Source of the DNA: a virus
Direction: 5' to 3' (one strand)
IMG/VR virus record: IMGVR_UViG_3300043786_000366
Coordinates: 1 to 20,374 of that record
Length of the DNA: 20,374 nt
The notes under the pieces were generated by a model. It was not told where the DNA came from. It searched no databases and saw only the letters and a list, made by a program, of their open reading frames with translations. The position numbers and the translations under genes are program-made. This document shows positions 7,208-14,499 of this stretch, one piece after another; within the stretch, counting starts at the first letter, position 1; each line of letters starts with the position of its first letter.

Positions 7208-8881
7208 CTAACTTGTTCGGAACCTAATGTATACAGCGCCTGAGCCTCCAGCAGCAGCAAAATATGCGGGACCAGCACTATCTCGTGATGCTCCGCCTCC
7301 ACCACCACCAGAGTTTGCTGTTCCTGCAACAGAACCCCCTGATGTGCCGCTGGCTCCACGACCACCACCACCAGAACCACCTGCACCAAAGTTTGCGCTA
7401 CCTTGTCCAGCGCCACCGCCTCCTCCGCCACTGCGGAGTAACGATGAACCACCGATGAAAGTATTTATTTCTCGTCCAGCACCACCAGCGCCTCCAGTAG
7501 TTCCAGAAGCATTAGCGCCAGCAGCACCAGCACCTCCTCCACCTCCTCCACCATTGGTATTGCCTGCACCATTGCCACCGTTGTTTCCCTGATTAAGAAC
7601 AACAGAAACTCCACCTGCAGTAGTTCCGTTTAGACATCCACCACCACCGCCAGAAGCACCGTTACCCCCTGGTCGTCCAACAATTGCTGCACCTCCACCT
7701 ACACCAACCGCAATGGAAACGCTACTGGAGCCTCCACTTGTTTGTGTTGCTCCACCTGCACCAACTTTTACAGATGTATTTGCGGCGAGATAAATAGTTC
7801 CACTATCAATTCCACCGCCGCCACCACCGCCGCCACCACCGTCACCAGCGTCTGGACCTCCACCTCCACCGCCTCCACCGATTGCCAACACATCAAACAA
7901 GCCAGCCTTAGAGACAGTCAAAGTAGCGTCACCCGTAAAAGTAAGTAACCTATAGTTTACGCCACTGACAGTGATGTCGGATTCGGTGCCGCCCGAGGCG
8001 ACACCATAGTTCTGTACGGCGTTAACAGCGTAGCCTGTGCGACGACGAACATACACAATACCCGAACCACCAGCAGCACCAGCACCACCCAAAGTCGTGC
8101 TTCCGCCTCCACCACCACCAGTGTTAGCAGTTCCTGCACTACCACGGTTACCGCCACCCCCAGTACCACCAGTACCACCAGCAGCACCTCCGCCACCTCC
8201 ACCACCCGAACGAAGCGTCGTGTTTGCGGATTGTCCTAGGAATGAAGAAGCATCATATCCAGCACCGCCGTTACCAGCAGTGGTTCCAGAACCAGCAGAA
8301 CCTGCTGCTCCTCCTCCGCCACCACTTCCACTTGCTTGGTTATCGTTTTCAATAGCGGCACCACCATTAAAACCTTGATGACCAATACCCCCAGGGGTAA
8401 AGTTTGAGTTACCAGTTCCAAAACCTCCGCCACCACAACCACCTGAGCCAGCACGGAAACGGTCACCACCAGATGCACCTGTTCCGCCACCAAAAGCAGT
8501 AAGCGCATTACGAGAATTGTTTATTCGTGACGGACTACCACCACCAATTGCTCCAATGCTACCACCAGCACCAACAACAATACTTGTATTTGCCGACAAA
8601 TAAACAGTTTCAGTTACAATACCGCCACCACCGCCAGCGCCAGAATATCCACCTCTGTCCGCTCCACCACCAGCGCCACCACCAACCAACAAAACTTCCA
8701 CAAATCCTGCGGTAGTAACCGTCAAAGTACCATCACCAGTAAAAGTATGCAAACGGTAATTAACATTACCAACCGTAATATCCGACTCCGTACCACCACT
8801 GCACACAGCAGGAGTTGTCTCCGCCTGAATAGCGACATCAGTTTCCTGCGCTGAAACATAACCCAAAACATTTCTACTCAT
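7208..8881 (-). CDS. Large glycine-rich tail fibre protein with two tandem modules
   Basis: This 557-residue protein is dominated by poly-Gly, Gly-Ala and Gly-Ser runs. Two homologous modules are visible, each opening with GGTESDITV..VNYRL.TFTGD.TLTV...G and then a long Gly-rich block; the first starts near residue 29, the second near 296. Each module ends with a variant of GGSG.VY.R.R. Gly-rich domains of this type occur in phage adhesins and tail fibres, where polyglycine-II bundles present receptor-binding loops. The N-terminus (MSRNVLGYVSAQETDVAIQAE) resembles that of the 9171-10073 protein (LGYVSSLTNSA...), suggesting a common attachment segment. Its start overlaps the stop of the preceding small gene. 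Confidence 0.85.
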   Translation of the reverse strand: MSRNVLGYVSAQETDVAIQAETTPAVCSGGTESDITVGNVNYRLHTFTGDGTLTVTTAGFVEVLLVGGGAGGGADRGGYSGAGGGGGIVTETVYLSANTSIVVGAGGSIGAIGGGSPSRINNSRNALTAFGGGTGASGGDRFRAGSGGCGGGGFGTGNSNFTPGGIGHQGFNGGAAIENDNQASGSGGGGGAAGSAGSGTTAGNGGAGYDASSFLGQSANTTLRSGGGGGGGAAGGTGGTGGGGNRGSAGTANTGGGGGGSTTLGGAGAAGGSGIVYVRRRTGYAVNAVQNYGVASGGTESDITVSGVNYRLLTFTGDATLTVSKAGLFDVLAIGGGGGGGGPDAGDGGGGGGGGGGIDSGTIYLAANTSVKVGAGGATQTSGGSSSVSIAVGVGGGAAIVGRPGGNGASGGGGGCLNGTTAGGVSVVLNQGNNGGNGAGNTNGGGGGGGAGAAGANASGTTGGAGGAGREINTFIGGSSLLRSGGGGGGAGQGSANFGAGGSGGGGRGASGTSGGSVAGTANSGGGGGGASRDSAGPAYFAAAGGSGAVYIRFRTS

Positions 8882-9171
8882 TACGCCACCTCATCAACGG
8901 GTTCATCTACTTGAATTATTGGTTCCTCAACGACTGGTGCAACAAACACATCCAATTCCGCATCATAAGTATCGCCAATACCAGCATACTTACCACGAAA
9001 ATTAGCGTTAAAACTTGTTTGTTTCCAAGTTCCGCCAATGTTTAGAACATTGGCAATAAAATCTATTCCACTCTGCTCATTATCTGGCGCAGGGTTAGGG
9101 ACAACTTCATTGCTAATACTAATAACACGCAAAACTTTATTGTTTGCATCCAGTTCCGCAAAGTATGCCAT
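8881..9171 (-). CDS. Small tail-fibre-associated protein (WKQTS family), copy 2
   Basis: This 96-residue protein starts at 9171 with MAYFAELDANNKVLRVISISNEV. An in-frame ATG three codons upstream lies in the preceding gene and is not preferred, because 9171 gives the TAATG overlap seen throughout the operon. The conserved part GGTWKQTSFNANFRGKYAGIGDTYDAELDVFVAPVVEEP aligns with the protein at 6922-7191. It sits between the two Gly-rich fibre genes. The order (Gly-rich gene, small gene) occurs twice, indicating duplication of a fibre plus small-protein unit. Confidence 0.75.
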   Translation of the reverse strand: MAYFAELDANNKVLRVISISNEVVPNPAPDNEQSGIDFIANVLNIGGTWKQTSFNANFRGKYAGIGDTYDAELDVFVAPVVEEPIIQVDEPVDEVA

Positions 9172-10073
9172 TATGACCACCCAATAGTTCCAGAAGCATT
9201 GAATGTGTAAACAAAATATCCACCAGAGTTTACAACTGTTCCAACGGTCAATGTTGTTGCTTGAGAATGTGTGTTCGGATGCCGTATAATAACCACACCA
9301 CTACCACCAGCAGCACCAGTTCCCAAGTCGGTGGTATTTCCACCGCCGCCACCACCACGATTTGCTGTTCCAGCAGTCGGTTGTGTTCCAGTACCGCTAA
9401 CCCAACCGCCACCATTACCGCCACCACCAGAACCGCCCGTGGCTACTGCTCCTTGAACACCACCAGCGGAAATAGAACTGCCGCCACCGCCACCAGCGTA
9501 TGAAACAGATGAACCGCTAATGCTGGTTGCACGACCTGCACCACCCGCACCACCTGCACGACCACCGTCACCATTACTGCCAGCATTGGTTTTACCGCCT
9601 CCACCGCCACCGACACCCCAAGTGCCACCGCCACCGTTGCCACCTGCTTGACCCAAAACAACAAAGTTATTGTCGGACCTTCCACCACCAGTTCCAGTAT
9701 TGGAACCTCCGCCACCAGAACCGCCCGAACTACCAGAAGCACCAGCCGAACCTCCAGCGCCTCCACCAGTTGCAGTGCGAGTACCTAGGGAAGTTGAAAC
9801 AAATGTTGTGCTAGTTCCATTTGTGGCTGTAGCGCCACCTCCACCAATGGTAATTGTAATTGTTTCACCAGCAGTCACAGGATAAAACGCCTCAATCATT
9901 CCACCTGCTCCACCGCCACCACCAGCAGATGTGCCACCACCAGCACCGTTTCCTCCGCCACCGCCGCCACCAACGATAAGTGCTTCAATACCCAATGGTG
10001 TTCCAGCAGCACCAACAATTGCACTATTCGTCAATGACGAAACATAGCCAAGTTGACGGCGAGCCGTGCCCAT
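9171..10073 (-). CDS. Glycine-rich tail fibre protein
   Basis: This 300-residue protein begins MGTARRQLGYVSSLTNSAIVGAAGTPLGIEALIVGGGGGG, an attachment-like N-terminus followed by about 200 residues of Gly-rich sequence. It closes with GVVIIRHPNTHSQATTLTVGTVVNSGGYFVYTFNASGTIGWS, a beta-rich C-terminal tip typical of the Gly-rich fibre family. It is shorter and single-module compared with the 557-residue paralogue. The likely role is host adhesion. An AAGGGG sequence upstream of the ATG on the minus strand serves as RBS. Confidence 0.82.
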   Translation of the reverse strand: MGTARRQLGYVSSLTNSAIVGAAGTPLGIEALIVGGGGGGGNGAGGGTSAGGGGGAGGMIEAFYPVTAGETITITIGGGGATATNGTSTTFVSTSLGTRTATGGGAGGSAGASGSSGGSGGGGSNTGTGGGRSDNNFVVLGQAGGNGGGGTWGVGGGGGGKTNAGSNGDGGRAGGAGGAGRATSISGSSVSYAGGGGGSSISAGGVQGAVATGGSGGGGNGGGWVSGTGTQPTAGTANRGGGGGGNTTDLGTGAAGGSGVVIIRHPNTHSQATTLTVGTVVNSGGYFVYTFNASGTIGWS

Positions 10074-10083
10074 CCGCTACCCC

Positions 10084-10452
10084 TTAGGCGATACGGTTCA
10101 CGAAACCGTGAATCATAATAACATTCGCCGTACCAGCGAACGCACGAACAACCCTAGCAGTTGCATTACCCTGAAGCAGCAATCCCGGAATTACCGTCAC
10201 CAAACCAGCCTCAGGCAACACAGTAACCTCAATTTGACCATCAGGGTCAGTTGTCTCACCCCACTGAATCGTCAACTTCACCGACGCTGCACTGCTATTG
10301 ACTGCATACAACCAAATTTCGTCAATGGTAGTGCTAGTGGTTGAGGCAGTGTGAATTGCTGTACCAGTTCCACTGGTCGCAGCAACCTTGATAGCCAAAC
10401 CAGTGCCAGTAGTACCAGCAGGCTGAAGGGCAAGTTTTGTGAAGGTAGCCAT
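10084..10452 (-). CDS. Small virion structural protein
   Basis: This 122-residue protein begins MATFTKLALQPAGTTGTGLAIKVAATSGTGTAIHTAS. It has beta-strand-like patterning (TTIDEIWLYAVNSSAASVKLTIQWGETTDPDGQIEVTVLPEAGLVTVIPGLLLQGN) and ends FAGTANVIMIHGFVNRIA. Similar small beta proteins lie beside fibre genes in many environmental phages and are presumed neck, fibre-joining or decoration proteins. I cannot name the role. RBS AGGA is present upstream of the start. It lies between glycosyltransferase and Gly-rich fibre genes. Confidence 0.65.
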   Translation of the reverse strand: MATFTKLALQPAGTTGTGLAIKVAATSGTGTAIHTASTTSTTIDEIWLYAVNSSAASVKLTIQWGETTDPDGQIEVTVLPEAGLVTVIPGLLLQGNATARVVRAFAGTANVIMIHGFVNRIA

Positions 10453-10467
10453 ATTAGTTCCTAACTA

Positions 10468-11235
10468 CTAGTGTCCTGTTCCCCACTCGGCGATAAGTGG
10501 ACGATATTTCTCCGATAATTGCGCAACCCGTTCCTGAATCTCAGCATTTCGTTGTCTTTGCGCAGTATGACCCCCAATATGTTGAACATACAACATTTTA
10601 GGAATATGCACCGCTTTACTAGCAAGAATTGTTCTCACACAAATATCATAATCGTCAGCGACCCCCAAATGGGGGTCGTGACCCCCCACAGCCCTGTAGG
10701 TAGAAGCACGCCAAGCCCGAACATGGTTCGGGGCGGAGACAATGTGCCCAAGGGTCGTAACATTCAGTGGTGGTGCGCCCATCACCCAAATACCGTTCTC
10801 CCAATAATGTCGCCCATACCCAAACGCCCAACCGTCAGGGTATTTGCCTGATTGACCGTTCGGTAAAATTTCGCACCAATCAGAATACGCAAACCCAACC
10901 TGCGGGTCACGAAACGCATCATAAATCTCCTGTAGACAATTCGGTGTCAGTTCGTCATCATGGTCCAACTCAACCAAGATGTCACCTTCGGCAACCATAA
11001 ACGCACGACGCTTTACGGCACCAATTGAACCACAATGAATATGGCTACGGTGAGCCATAATCCTATAGCGTTCGTCTGACGCAAAACCATATAACTGATT
11101 CCAGACATCAGTTTTGGTTGAGTCATCCCACACAACCCATTCCCAATCCGCATAAGTTTGCGCCTTGAGACTTGCCCATGTTCTGGCAAGAACATAAGGT
11201 GGCGTGTTGTATGTCGTTGTTACGACACTAATCAT
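10468..11235 (-). CDS. Family 2 (GT-A) glycosyltransferase
   Basis: This 255-residue protein has the GT2 N-terminal signature SVVTTTYNTPPYVLARTWASLKAQTYADWEWVVWDD. The nucleotide-sugar/metal motif follows as DHDD (91-94) in GDILVELDHDDELTP, then the acceptor-side motif GGHDPHLGVADDYDICVR. The C-terminus carries YVQHIGGHTAQRQR. All expected GT-A features are intact, so it is probably an active cytoplasmic sugar transferase. It begins one base after the collagen-like gene stop and shows no clear RBS of its own, which suggests translational coupling. The obvious candidate substrate is that collagen-like fibre or another virion protein; this is inferred from adjacency. Sugar donor and acceptor are unknown. 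Confidence 0.88.
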   Translation of the reverse strand: MISVVTTTYNTPPYVLARTWASLKAQTYADWEWVVWDDSTKTDVWNQLYGFASDERYRIMAHRSHIHCGSIGAVKRRAFMVAEGDILVELDHDDELTPNCLQEIYDAFRDPQVGFAYSDWCEILPNGQSGKYPDGWAFGYGRHYWENGIWVMGAPPLNVTTLGHIVSAPNHVRAWRASTYRAVGGHDPHLGVADDYDICVRTILASKAVHIPKMLYVQHIGGHTAQRQRNAEIQERVAQLSEKYRPLIAEWGTGH

Positions 11236-12018
11236 TTAGGAGAATACTTGCAGAGCAATAATGGCACCATCATCTTCATACAAGATTGTACCAGTTGCTC
11301 CTTGAGGACCAGTCGCCCCCTGCGGACCCGTCGCACCCTGTGGTCCAGTTGCGCCCTGTGGTCCTTGGGGACCGATGTCACCTTGTGGTCCTTGTGGTCC
11401 TTGCGCACCATTGGAACCAATCGTGCCATTTACACCCTGTGGACCTTGCGGACCTTGAGCGCCTTGAGGTCCCTGTGGACCAACCATGTTCGCATCAGAA
11501 CCCTGAGGACCTTGAGCGCCCTGTGCGCCTTGTGCGCCCTGCGGACCAGTAGAACCTTGCGGTCCTTGAGAACCAACAGCACCCTGAGGTCCTTGCGGAC
11601 CAACCGCACCTTGCGGACCAGTTGCACCTTGTGGTCCAGTTGCGCCTTGTGCGCCAGTATCACCCTGAGCGCCCTGAGGACCTTGAGGACCTTGAGAACC
11701 AGTTACACCCTGAGGACCTGTTGCGCCCTGAGGTCCAGTGCTTCCTTGTGGACCAACAATACCTTGGGGTCCTTGTGGACCAGTAGCGCCTTGAGCGCCA
11801 GTCGCACCCTGAGAACCAGTAGGTCCTTGGGGACCAGTAACACCTTGCGCACCTTGTGGACCCGTAGACCCAGTTGGACCTTGGGAACCTGTGGCTCCCT
11901 GTGGTCCCGTTGAACCTTGAGGTCCAGTTGCACCAACCGCACCTTGCGGTCCGATGTTCCCTGCTTGAACAACAGTTAAAGTATCATCCGAACGAACGGT
12001 AACATTATAAATTGCCAT
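11236..12018 (-). CDS. Collagen-like (Gly-X-Y) tail fibre protein
   Basis: This 260-residue protein has 22 N-terminal residues ([22 protein letters not shown]) and then 50 uninterrupted G-X-Y triplets, mainly GPQ, GAT, GAQ and GST. One interruption (GSDANMV) follows, then 22 more triplets and a 15-residue end ([15 protein letters not shown]). It should form a trimeric collagen-like shaft, with the interruption acting as a kink or hinge. The repeats contain no Lys or Arg; Gln and Thr dominate the Y position. Thr and Ser residues could be glycosylated by the adjacent GT2 enzyme (inference). The start overlaps the stop of its upstream neighbour. Confidence 0.95.
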   Translation of the reverse strand: MAIYNVTVRSDDTLTVVQAGNIGPQGAVGATGPQGSTGPQGATGSQGPTGSTGPQGAQGVTGPQGPTGSQGATGAQGATGPQGPQGIVGPQGSTGPQGATGPQGVTGSQGPQGPQGAQGDTGAQGATGPQGATGPQGAVGPQGPQGAVGSQGPQGSTGPQGAQGAQGAQGPQGSDANMVGPQGPQGAQGPQGPQGVNGTIGSNGAQGPQGPQGDIGPQGPQGATGPQGATGPQGATGPQGATGTILYEDDGAIIALQVFS

Positions 12019-12356
12019 TATCGGGTCACATCAGCCAACACATTGACTGTCCCCGCCAAAATTGTAGTCACAACAGAACCATTCGTTTCCTCAAAATCCC
12101 AAAAGTTAGTTCCAGCAGTCAACGCACTAGAAGAAGCAGCCGACAACACACAAGTAATCTGACCAGCAGCAGCGTTCGTCACATTGCAATCCCAAGTAGC
12201 CGCAATAGTAGAAGCATCCTTAGTTGTGCGAATCTGCGCCCTGTAGGTGCGCCCAGTGACATCAACAGGAATTGTTCCGTTGGTCGTCATATTGACGACA
12301 ACGGTTTCCGTGTCGCCACGAACCACCGTCAAATTTTGTGTAGCAGGCTTAGCCAT
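12018..12356 (-). CDS. Ig-like fibre/baseplate-associated protein
   Basis: This 112-residue protein begins [50 protein letters not shown] and ends [20 protein letters not shown]. The pattern 'RGDT..V.V......[14 protein letters not shown]' resembles the N-terminal Ig-like domain of the phage baseplate upper protein (BppU) family. It precedes the collagen-like gene and overlaps its start (TAATG), so it may attach or accompany the fibre. RBS AGGAG lies just upstream. Confidence 0.7.
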   Translation of the reverse strand: MAKPATQNLTVVRGDTETVVVNMTTNGTIPVDVTGRTYRAQIRTTKDASTIAATWDCNVTNAAAGQITCVLSAASSSALTAGTNFWDFEETNGSVVTTILAGTVNVLADVTR

Positions 12357-12367
12357 AATACTCCTAC

Positions 12368-12787
12368 CTATAGGGCGGAGCGTTCTTGCCGCATAATTTG
12401 CGCCTGCTGCGCAATCAACGCATCCAACTCGGCATCCGACAACTCGGAAACAGTCTGAGTGTGTTCAACCTTGATTTGGGTTGGAGCCAACCTGTTGGTT
12501 GCCTGCAGGTATAGTTGGGCTGCTTTGTTGTCTCCGTTCAGTCCAGCCTCATACAATGAGTCCAACAGTCGTTGGGTTCGCTCAGGCGAACCTTGCAGTT
12601 CCGAAACACGCCGTTCCCACTCTGCCTTAAAAGCGGGTTTCTTTTCCCAGCGACGGAGCGTAGACGAATCTAGGTTATTTTGGTCTGCGAACGCTTGTTT
12701 GGTGGCTGGCTCTCTGAGTGGCGCAGGCAGCGTTAGCCAGTGTAAATATTTTTCTTGGCGGGTATCTAGGGTGTTGTCGTCGTTCAT
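12368..12787 (-). CDS. terS: Terminase small subunit-like protein
   Basis: From the ATG at 12787 (MNDDNTLDTRQEKYLHWLTLPAPLREPATKQAFADQNN) this gives 139 residues. The frame runs 40 codons further up, but that extension is low-complexity (YNPPPPFPF) and overlaps likely promoter sequence. The N-terminal part has a helix-turn-helix pattern typical of small terminases (EPATKQAFADQNNLDSSTLRRWEKKPAFKAEWERRV). A helical oligomerisation-like region follows (RTQRLLDSLYEAGLNGDNKAAQLYLQATNRLAPTQIKVEHTQ), and the C-terminus is acidic or amphipathic. It should recognise phage DNA and load TerL. It is the first gene of the leftward operon. Confidence 0.75.
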   Translation of the reverse strand: MNDDNTLDTRQEKYLHWLTLPAPLREPATKQAFADQNNLDSSTLRRWEKKPAFKAEWERRVSELQGSPERTQRLLDSLYEAGLNGDNKAAQLYLQATNRLAPTQIKVEHTQTVSELSDAELDALIAQQAQIMRQERSAL

Positions 12788-12927
12788 CGTTGTTAGTATA
12801 GTTGTTCCGTTTCCAATAAAAGGGAACGGGGGAGGGGGATTATAGGGGGAGGGGGTAAGGTGGAAACTTATGGTTTCCGCCGAGGCGTTAGCCGTAGGCG
12901 GAGACAAGCCATTAGGATGGGGTTAAG
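12788..12927. promoter_or_regulatory. Divergent intergenic region, probable promoters for both operons
   Basis: This is the gap between leftward terS and the rightward operon. On the minus strand a perfect TATAAT lies at 12844-12839, about 50 nt before the terS ATG, and a TATACT at about 12800-12795; neither has a convincing -35. C/G homopolymer-like tracts flank the TATAAT. On the plus strand are two hairpins: GGAAAC/GTTTCC at 12862-12878 and TCCGCC/GGCGGA at about 12876-12901 with an inner GGC-GTTA-GCC. They may regulate the rightward genes. No coding sequence is supported. Confidence 0.4.
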
Positions 12928-13059
12928 GTGATTACTGGATTCTTTAAGGTGCTAGCGGGTCTGGTTGTTGGGACCATTGGTGCGGGTGTTTTGTTATCGT
13001 TAGCGTTGTGGCATCTGGTTCGTGAGATTGACCGTGTAGACTCTGCTAATGATGAGTAA
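12928..13059 (+). CDS. Tiny single-pass membrane protein
   Basis: This 43-residue ORF from GTG (MITGFFKVLAGLVVGTIGAGVLLSLALWHLVREIDRVDSANDE) has one long hydrophobic segment (about 5-28) and an acidic cytoplasmic-type tail. AGG/GGGG sequence lies 6-12 nt upstream. It overlaps the next start (ATGATGAGTAA), indicating coupling. Similar tiny membrane proteins start many phage operons; the function is unknown. Confidence 0.6.
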   Translation: MITGFFKVLAGLVVGTIGAGVLLSLALWHLVREIDRVDSANDE

Positions 13060-13330
13060 GCCGACTAGCGGACTTAGGAATTGGGATTTGGTTTTGGTGG
13101 AGTGGCAGGACGCTTTTGATGCGGCTGCTGGTTGGCATGACCAAGAGAACTATAAAGAAAAAGAAGTCCTAATTAAGAGTGTTGGCTATTATTGGGCTAC
13201 GCCCAATATGGATGGCTATATTGTGTTGGCGGCTACCCGTGGCATCGGTCAAGTCTCACAGGTGACTCATATTCCATTGGGTATGATAAAATCGGTAACC
13301 AAACTACACGCAAGGAGCAAACCGAAATGA
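13049..13330 (+). CDS. Small phage protein of unknown function
   Basis: This 93-residue protein begins MMSKPTSGLRNWDLVLVEWQDAFDAAAGWHDQENYKEKEVLIKSVGYYWATPNMDGYIVLAATRG. The second Met (13052) is an equally good start. The pattern V.WQDA...AGWHD...., a Tyr/Trp-rich centre and IPLGMIKSVTKL near the end look like a small beta-barrel protein often seen in phages next to basic head-associated genes. No catalytic motif is visible. It overlaps both neighbours, consistent with a tightly coupled operon. Confidence 0.65.
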   Translation: MMSKPTSGLRNWDLVLVEWQDAFDAAAGWHDQENYKEKEVLIKSVGYYWATPNMDGYIVLAATRGIGQVSQVTHIPLGMIKSVTKLHARSKPK

Positions 13331-13557
13331 AAAAACCAGCCAAAGTCCGCAAAGTCATGGGCGAATACAAACGAGGCACCCTAAAGAGTTCGTCTGGCTC
13401 CAAAGTGAAGTCTCGTAAGCAGGCGGTTGCTATTGCGATGTCTGAGGCGGGTATGTCCAAGAAGTCCAAGAAGCATTCTTCGGGTAAGCGTCACGAAAAG
13501 ACTGAGTCACGCAAAGAACAGATGCGTGAATATGGTCGCATTAAGCGTAGCCGATAA
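13327..13557 (+). CDS. Basic DUF6496-like protein
   Basis: This 76-residue protein starts at ATG 13327 (MKKPAKVRKVMGEYKRGTLKSSSGSKVKSRKQAVAIAMSEAGMSKKSKKHSSG). That ATG overlaps the upstream stop (ATGA); the frame upstream is not coding. The segment VMGEYKRGTLKSSSGSKVKSRKQAVAIAMSEAG fits the DUF6496 pattern (family name from memory). The C-terminus is highly Lys/Arg/Ser-rich. Such proteins recur in phages next to DUF5872-like genes and may bind DNA or sit in the virion. Function unknown. Confidence 0.75.
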   Translation: MKKPAKVRKVMGEYKRGTLKSSSGSKVKSRKQAVAIAMSEAGMSKKSKKHSSGKRHEKTESRKEQMREYGRIKRSR

Positions 13558-13958
13558 TGGCTTACAGCAACAAAGGGATGCGTGAACGCATCAAAAACCG
13601 TATCATGTCAGGAACAAAAGGCGGTAAAGCGGGACAATGGTCAGCCCGAAAAGCCCAACTACTAGCGTTAGAATACAAAAAGGCTGGTGGACGCTACACG
13701 GGACCCAAGACCAGTAAACAGAAGTCGCTATCAAAGTGGACTTCAGAGAAGTGGACGACATCAGATGGAAAACCTGCTATTAGAAACACAGGTACGACAC
13801 GCTATTTGCCTAAGAAGGCGTGGGATAAACTGTCGCCAGCAGAGAAGTCGGCTACAAATCGCAAGAAACTACAAGGCAGCCGAAAAGGTCGCCAGTTTGT
13901 TGCGAACACTAAAGCAGCAAAGACAGCAGGACGACAAGTCCGCAGGAGCAAACCATGA
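13557..13958 (+). CDS. Basic DUF5872-like protein
   Basis: This 133-residue protein begins MAYSNKGMRERIKNRIMSGTKGGKAGQWSARKAQLLALEYKKAGG. It contains KSLSKWTSEKWTTSDGKPAIRNTGTTRYLPKKAWDKLSPAEKSATNRKKLQGSRKGRQF, matching the DUF5872 pattern as I recall it. The N-terminal 50 residues look like an extra helical, basic module. Start overlaps the previous stop (TAATG) and stop overlaps the next start (ATGA). Probably a nucleic-acid-binding or virion protein; function not established. Confidence 0.78.
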   Translation: MAYSNKGMRERIKNRIMSGTKGGKAGQWSARKAQLLALEYKKAGGRYTGPKTSKQKSLSKWTSEKWTTSDGKPAIRNTGTTRYLPKKAWDKLSPAEKSATNRKKLQGSRKGRQFVANTKAAKTAGRQVRRSKP

Positions 13959-14266
13959 ACAAGCGTGACCCACGACTACAACGGGCAGGAGTTAGCGGCT
14001 ACAATAAGCCGAAGCGAACTCCGTCACACCCAACCAAGTCTCATATTGTCGTCGCCCGTAGTGGCGGACAAGTAAAAACTATTCGGTTCGGACAACAAGG
14101 TGTCCGAACCAACCAAACCGCTGGGCAAAGACAAGCCTTCAAGAGTCGGCATCGCAAAAACATTGCCCGAGGACCATTGTCGGCAGCGTATTGGGCAGAC
14201 AAAGTAAAATGGTCGCCATCAAAAACGGCACAACCCAAAAACAAGAAATGGGTCAAAGGCTCCTAG
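13955..14266 (+). CDS. Conserved small basic phage protein
   Basis: This 103-residue protein begins MNKRDPRLQRAGVSGYNKPKRTPSHPTKSHIVVARSGGQVKTIRFGQQGVRTNQTAGQRQAFKSRHRKNIARG. Its ending is PLSAAYWADKVKWSPSK. The stretch KTIRFGQQGV.TNQTAGQR.AFKSRH.KNI is a pattern I recognise from many marine phage genomes, although no role is assigned. Strongly basic with no transmembrane segment. Last gene of the rightward basic-protein operon, followed by tandem hairpins. Confidence 0.75.
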   Translation: MNKRDPRLQRAGVSGYNKPKRTPSHPTKSHIVVARSGGQVKTIRFGQQGVRTNQTAGQRQAFKSRHRKNIARGPLSAAYWADKVKWSPSKTAQPKNKKWVKGS

Positions 14267-14267
14267 T

Positions 14268-14328
14268 TCACCCCACTGACAAGAACCCACACTAGGTTCT
14301 GCAGACCCCCATCCGCTAGGTGGGGTGA
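14268..14328 (+). terminator. Composite stem-loop after the basic-protein operon
   Basis: A 9-bp stem pairs 14268-14276 with 14320-14328, starting 2 nt after the last stop codon. It encloses a 6-bp hairpin (AGAACC 14282-14287 / GGTTCT 14295-14300). An alternative inner stem pairs CCCCA with TGGGG around 14307-14325. No U tract follows, so factor-independent termination is uncertain. It may instead stabilise the operon 3' end. Confidence 0.5.
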
Positions 14329-14338
14329 CACCACAAAC

Positions 14339-14375
14339 GGGTATCCAAAATGTGACCCCAGTCACACCGATACCC
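14339..14375 (+). other. Two-tier hairpin
   Basis: GGGTATC (14339-14345) pairs with GATACCC (14369-14375) around an inner TGTGAC/GTCACA stem (14351-14356 / 14361-14366) with loop CCCA. The long perfect pairing in a gene-free stretch suggests an RNA terminator or stability element, or a binding site. No U tract. Confidence 0.45.
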
Positions 14376-14409
14376 ACAGTTTCACAATTCGGCTATGGAG
14401 CCTCATACA

Positions 14410-14460
14410 TACACACGCAGGCACGGGCGTGCCCCCTCATGCCCCCCCTAGGCGTGTGTG
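14410..14460 (+). other. GC-rich hairpin with inner stem
   Basis: ACACACGC (14411-14418) pairs with GCGTGTGT (14452-14459). Inside, GGCAC (14420-14424) pairs with GTGCC (14429-14433). It lies just before the AT-rich stretch at 14483-14498 and could close off transcription arriving from the left. Confidence 0.4.
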
Positions 14461-14482
14461 GCAGGTGTGCCGTTCATGCCCC

Positions 14483-14498
14483 GATTATAGTATAAATC
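14483..14498 (+). promoter_or_regulatory. AT-rich candidate promoter before the structured RNA
   Basis: GATTATAGTATAAAT holds two overlapping -10-like hexamers (TATAGT, TATAAA) in a GC-rich setting, just upstream of the structured region. No good -35 box is present at the normal spacing, so a phage-specific or extended promoter, or none, is possible. A second isolated TATAAT is at 14722-14727. Confidence 0.25.
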
Positions 14499-14499
14499 C

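Noticed and set aside
7227-9885. Proline-rich open frames on the plus strand
   Set aside because: They are antisense images of Gly-rich codons of the fibre genes.
11158-11913. 251-codon plus-strand frame (Leu/Thr/Arg-rich) and minus-strand alternative frames
   Set aside because: Shadow of the collagen-like repeat, open because the repeat lacks stops in other frames.
11236-12018. Repeated short units as a CRISPR or tandem DNA repeat
   Set aside because: Periodicity is 9 nt, encodes G-X-Y triplets and drifts at codon third positions; there are no spacers.
12788-12907. N-terminal extension of the small terminase
   Set aside because: Low-complexity Pro/Thr sequence over a G/C-tract region with promoter-like TATAAT; no RBS at the upstream ATG.
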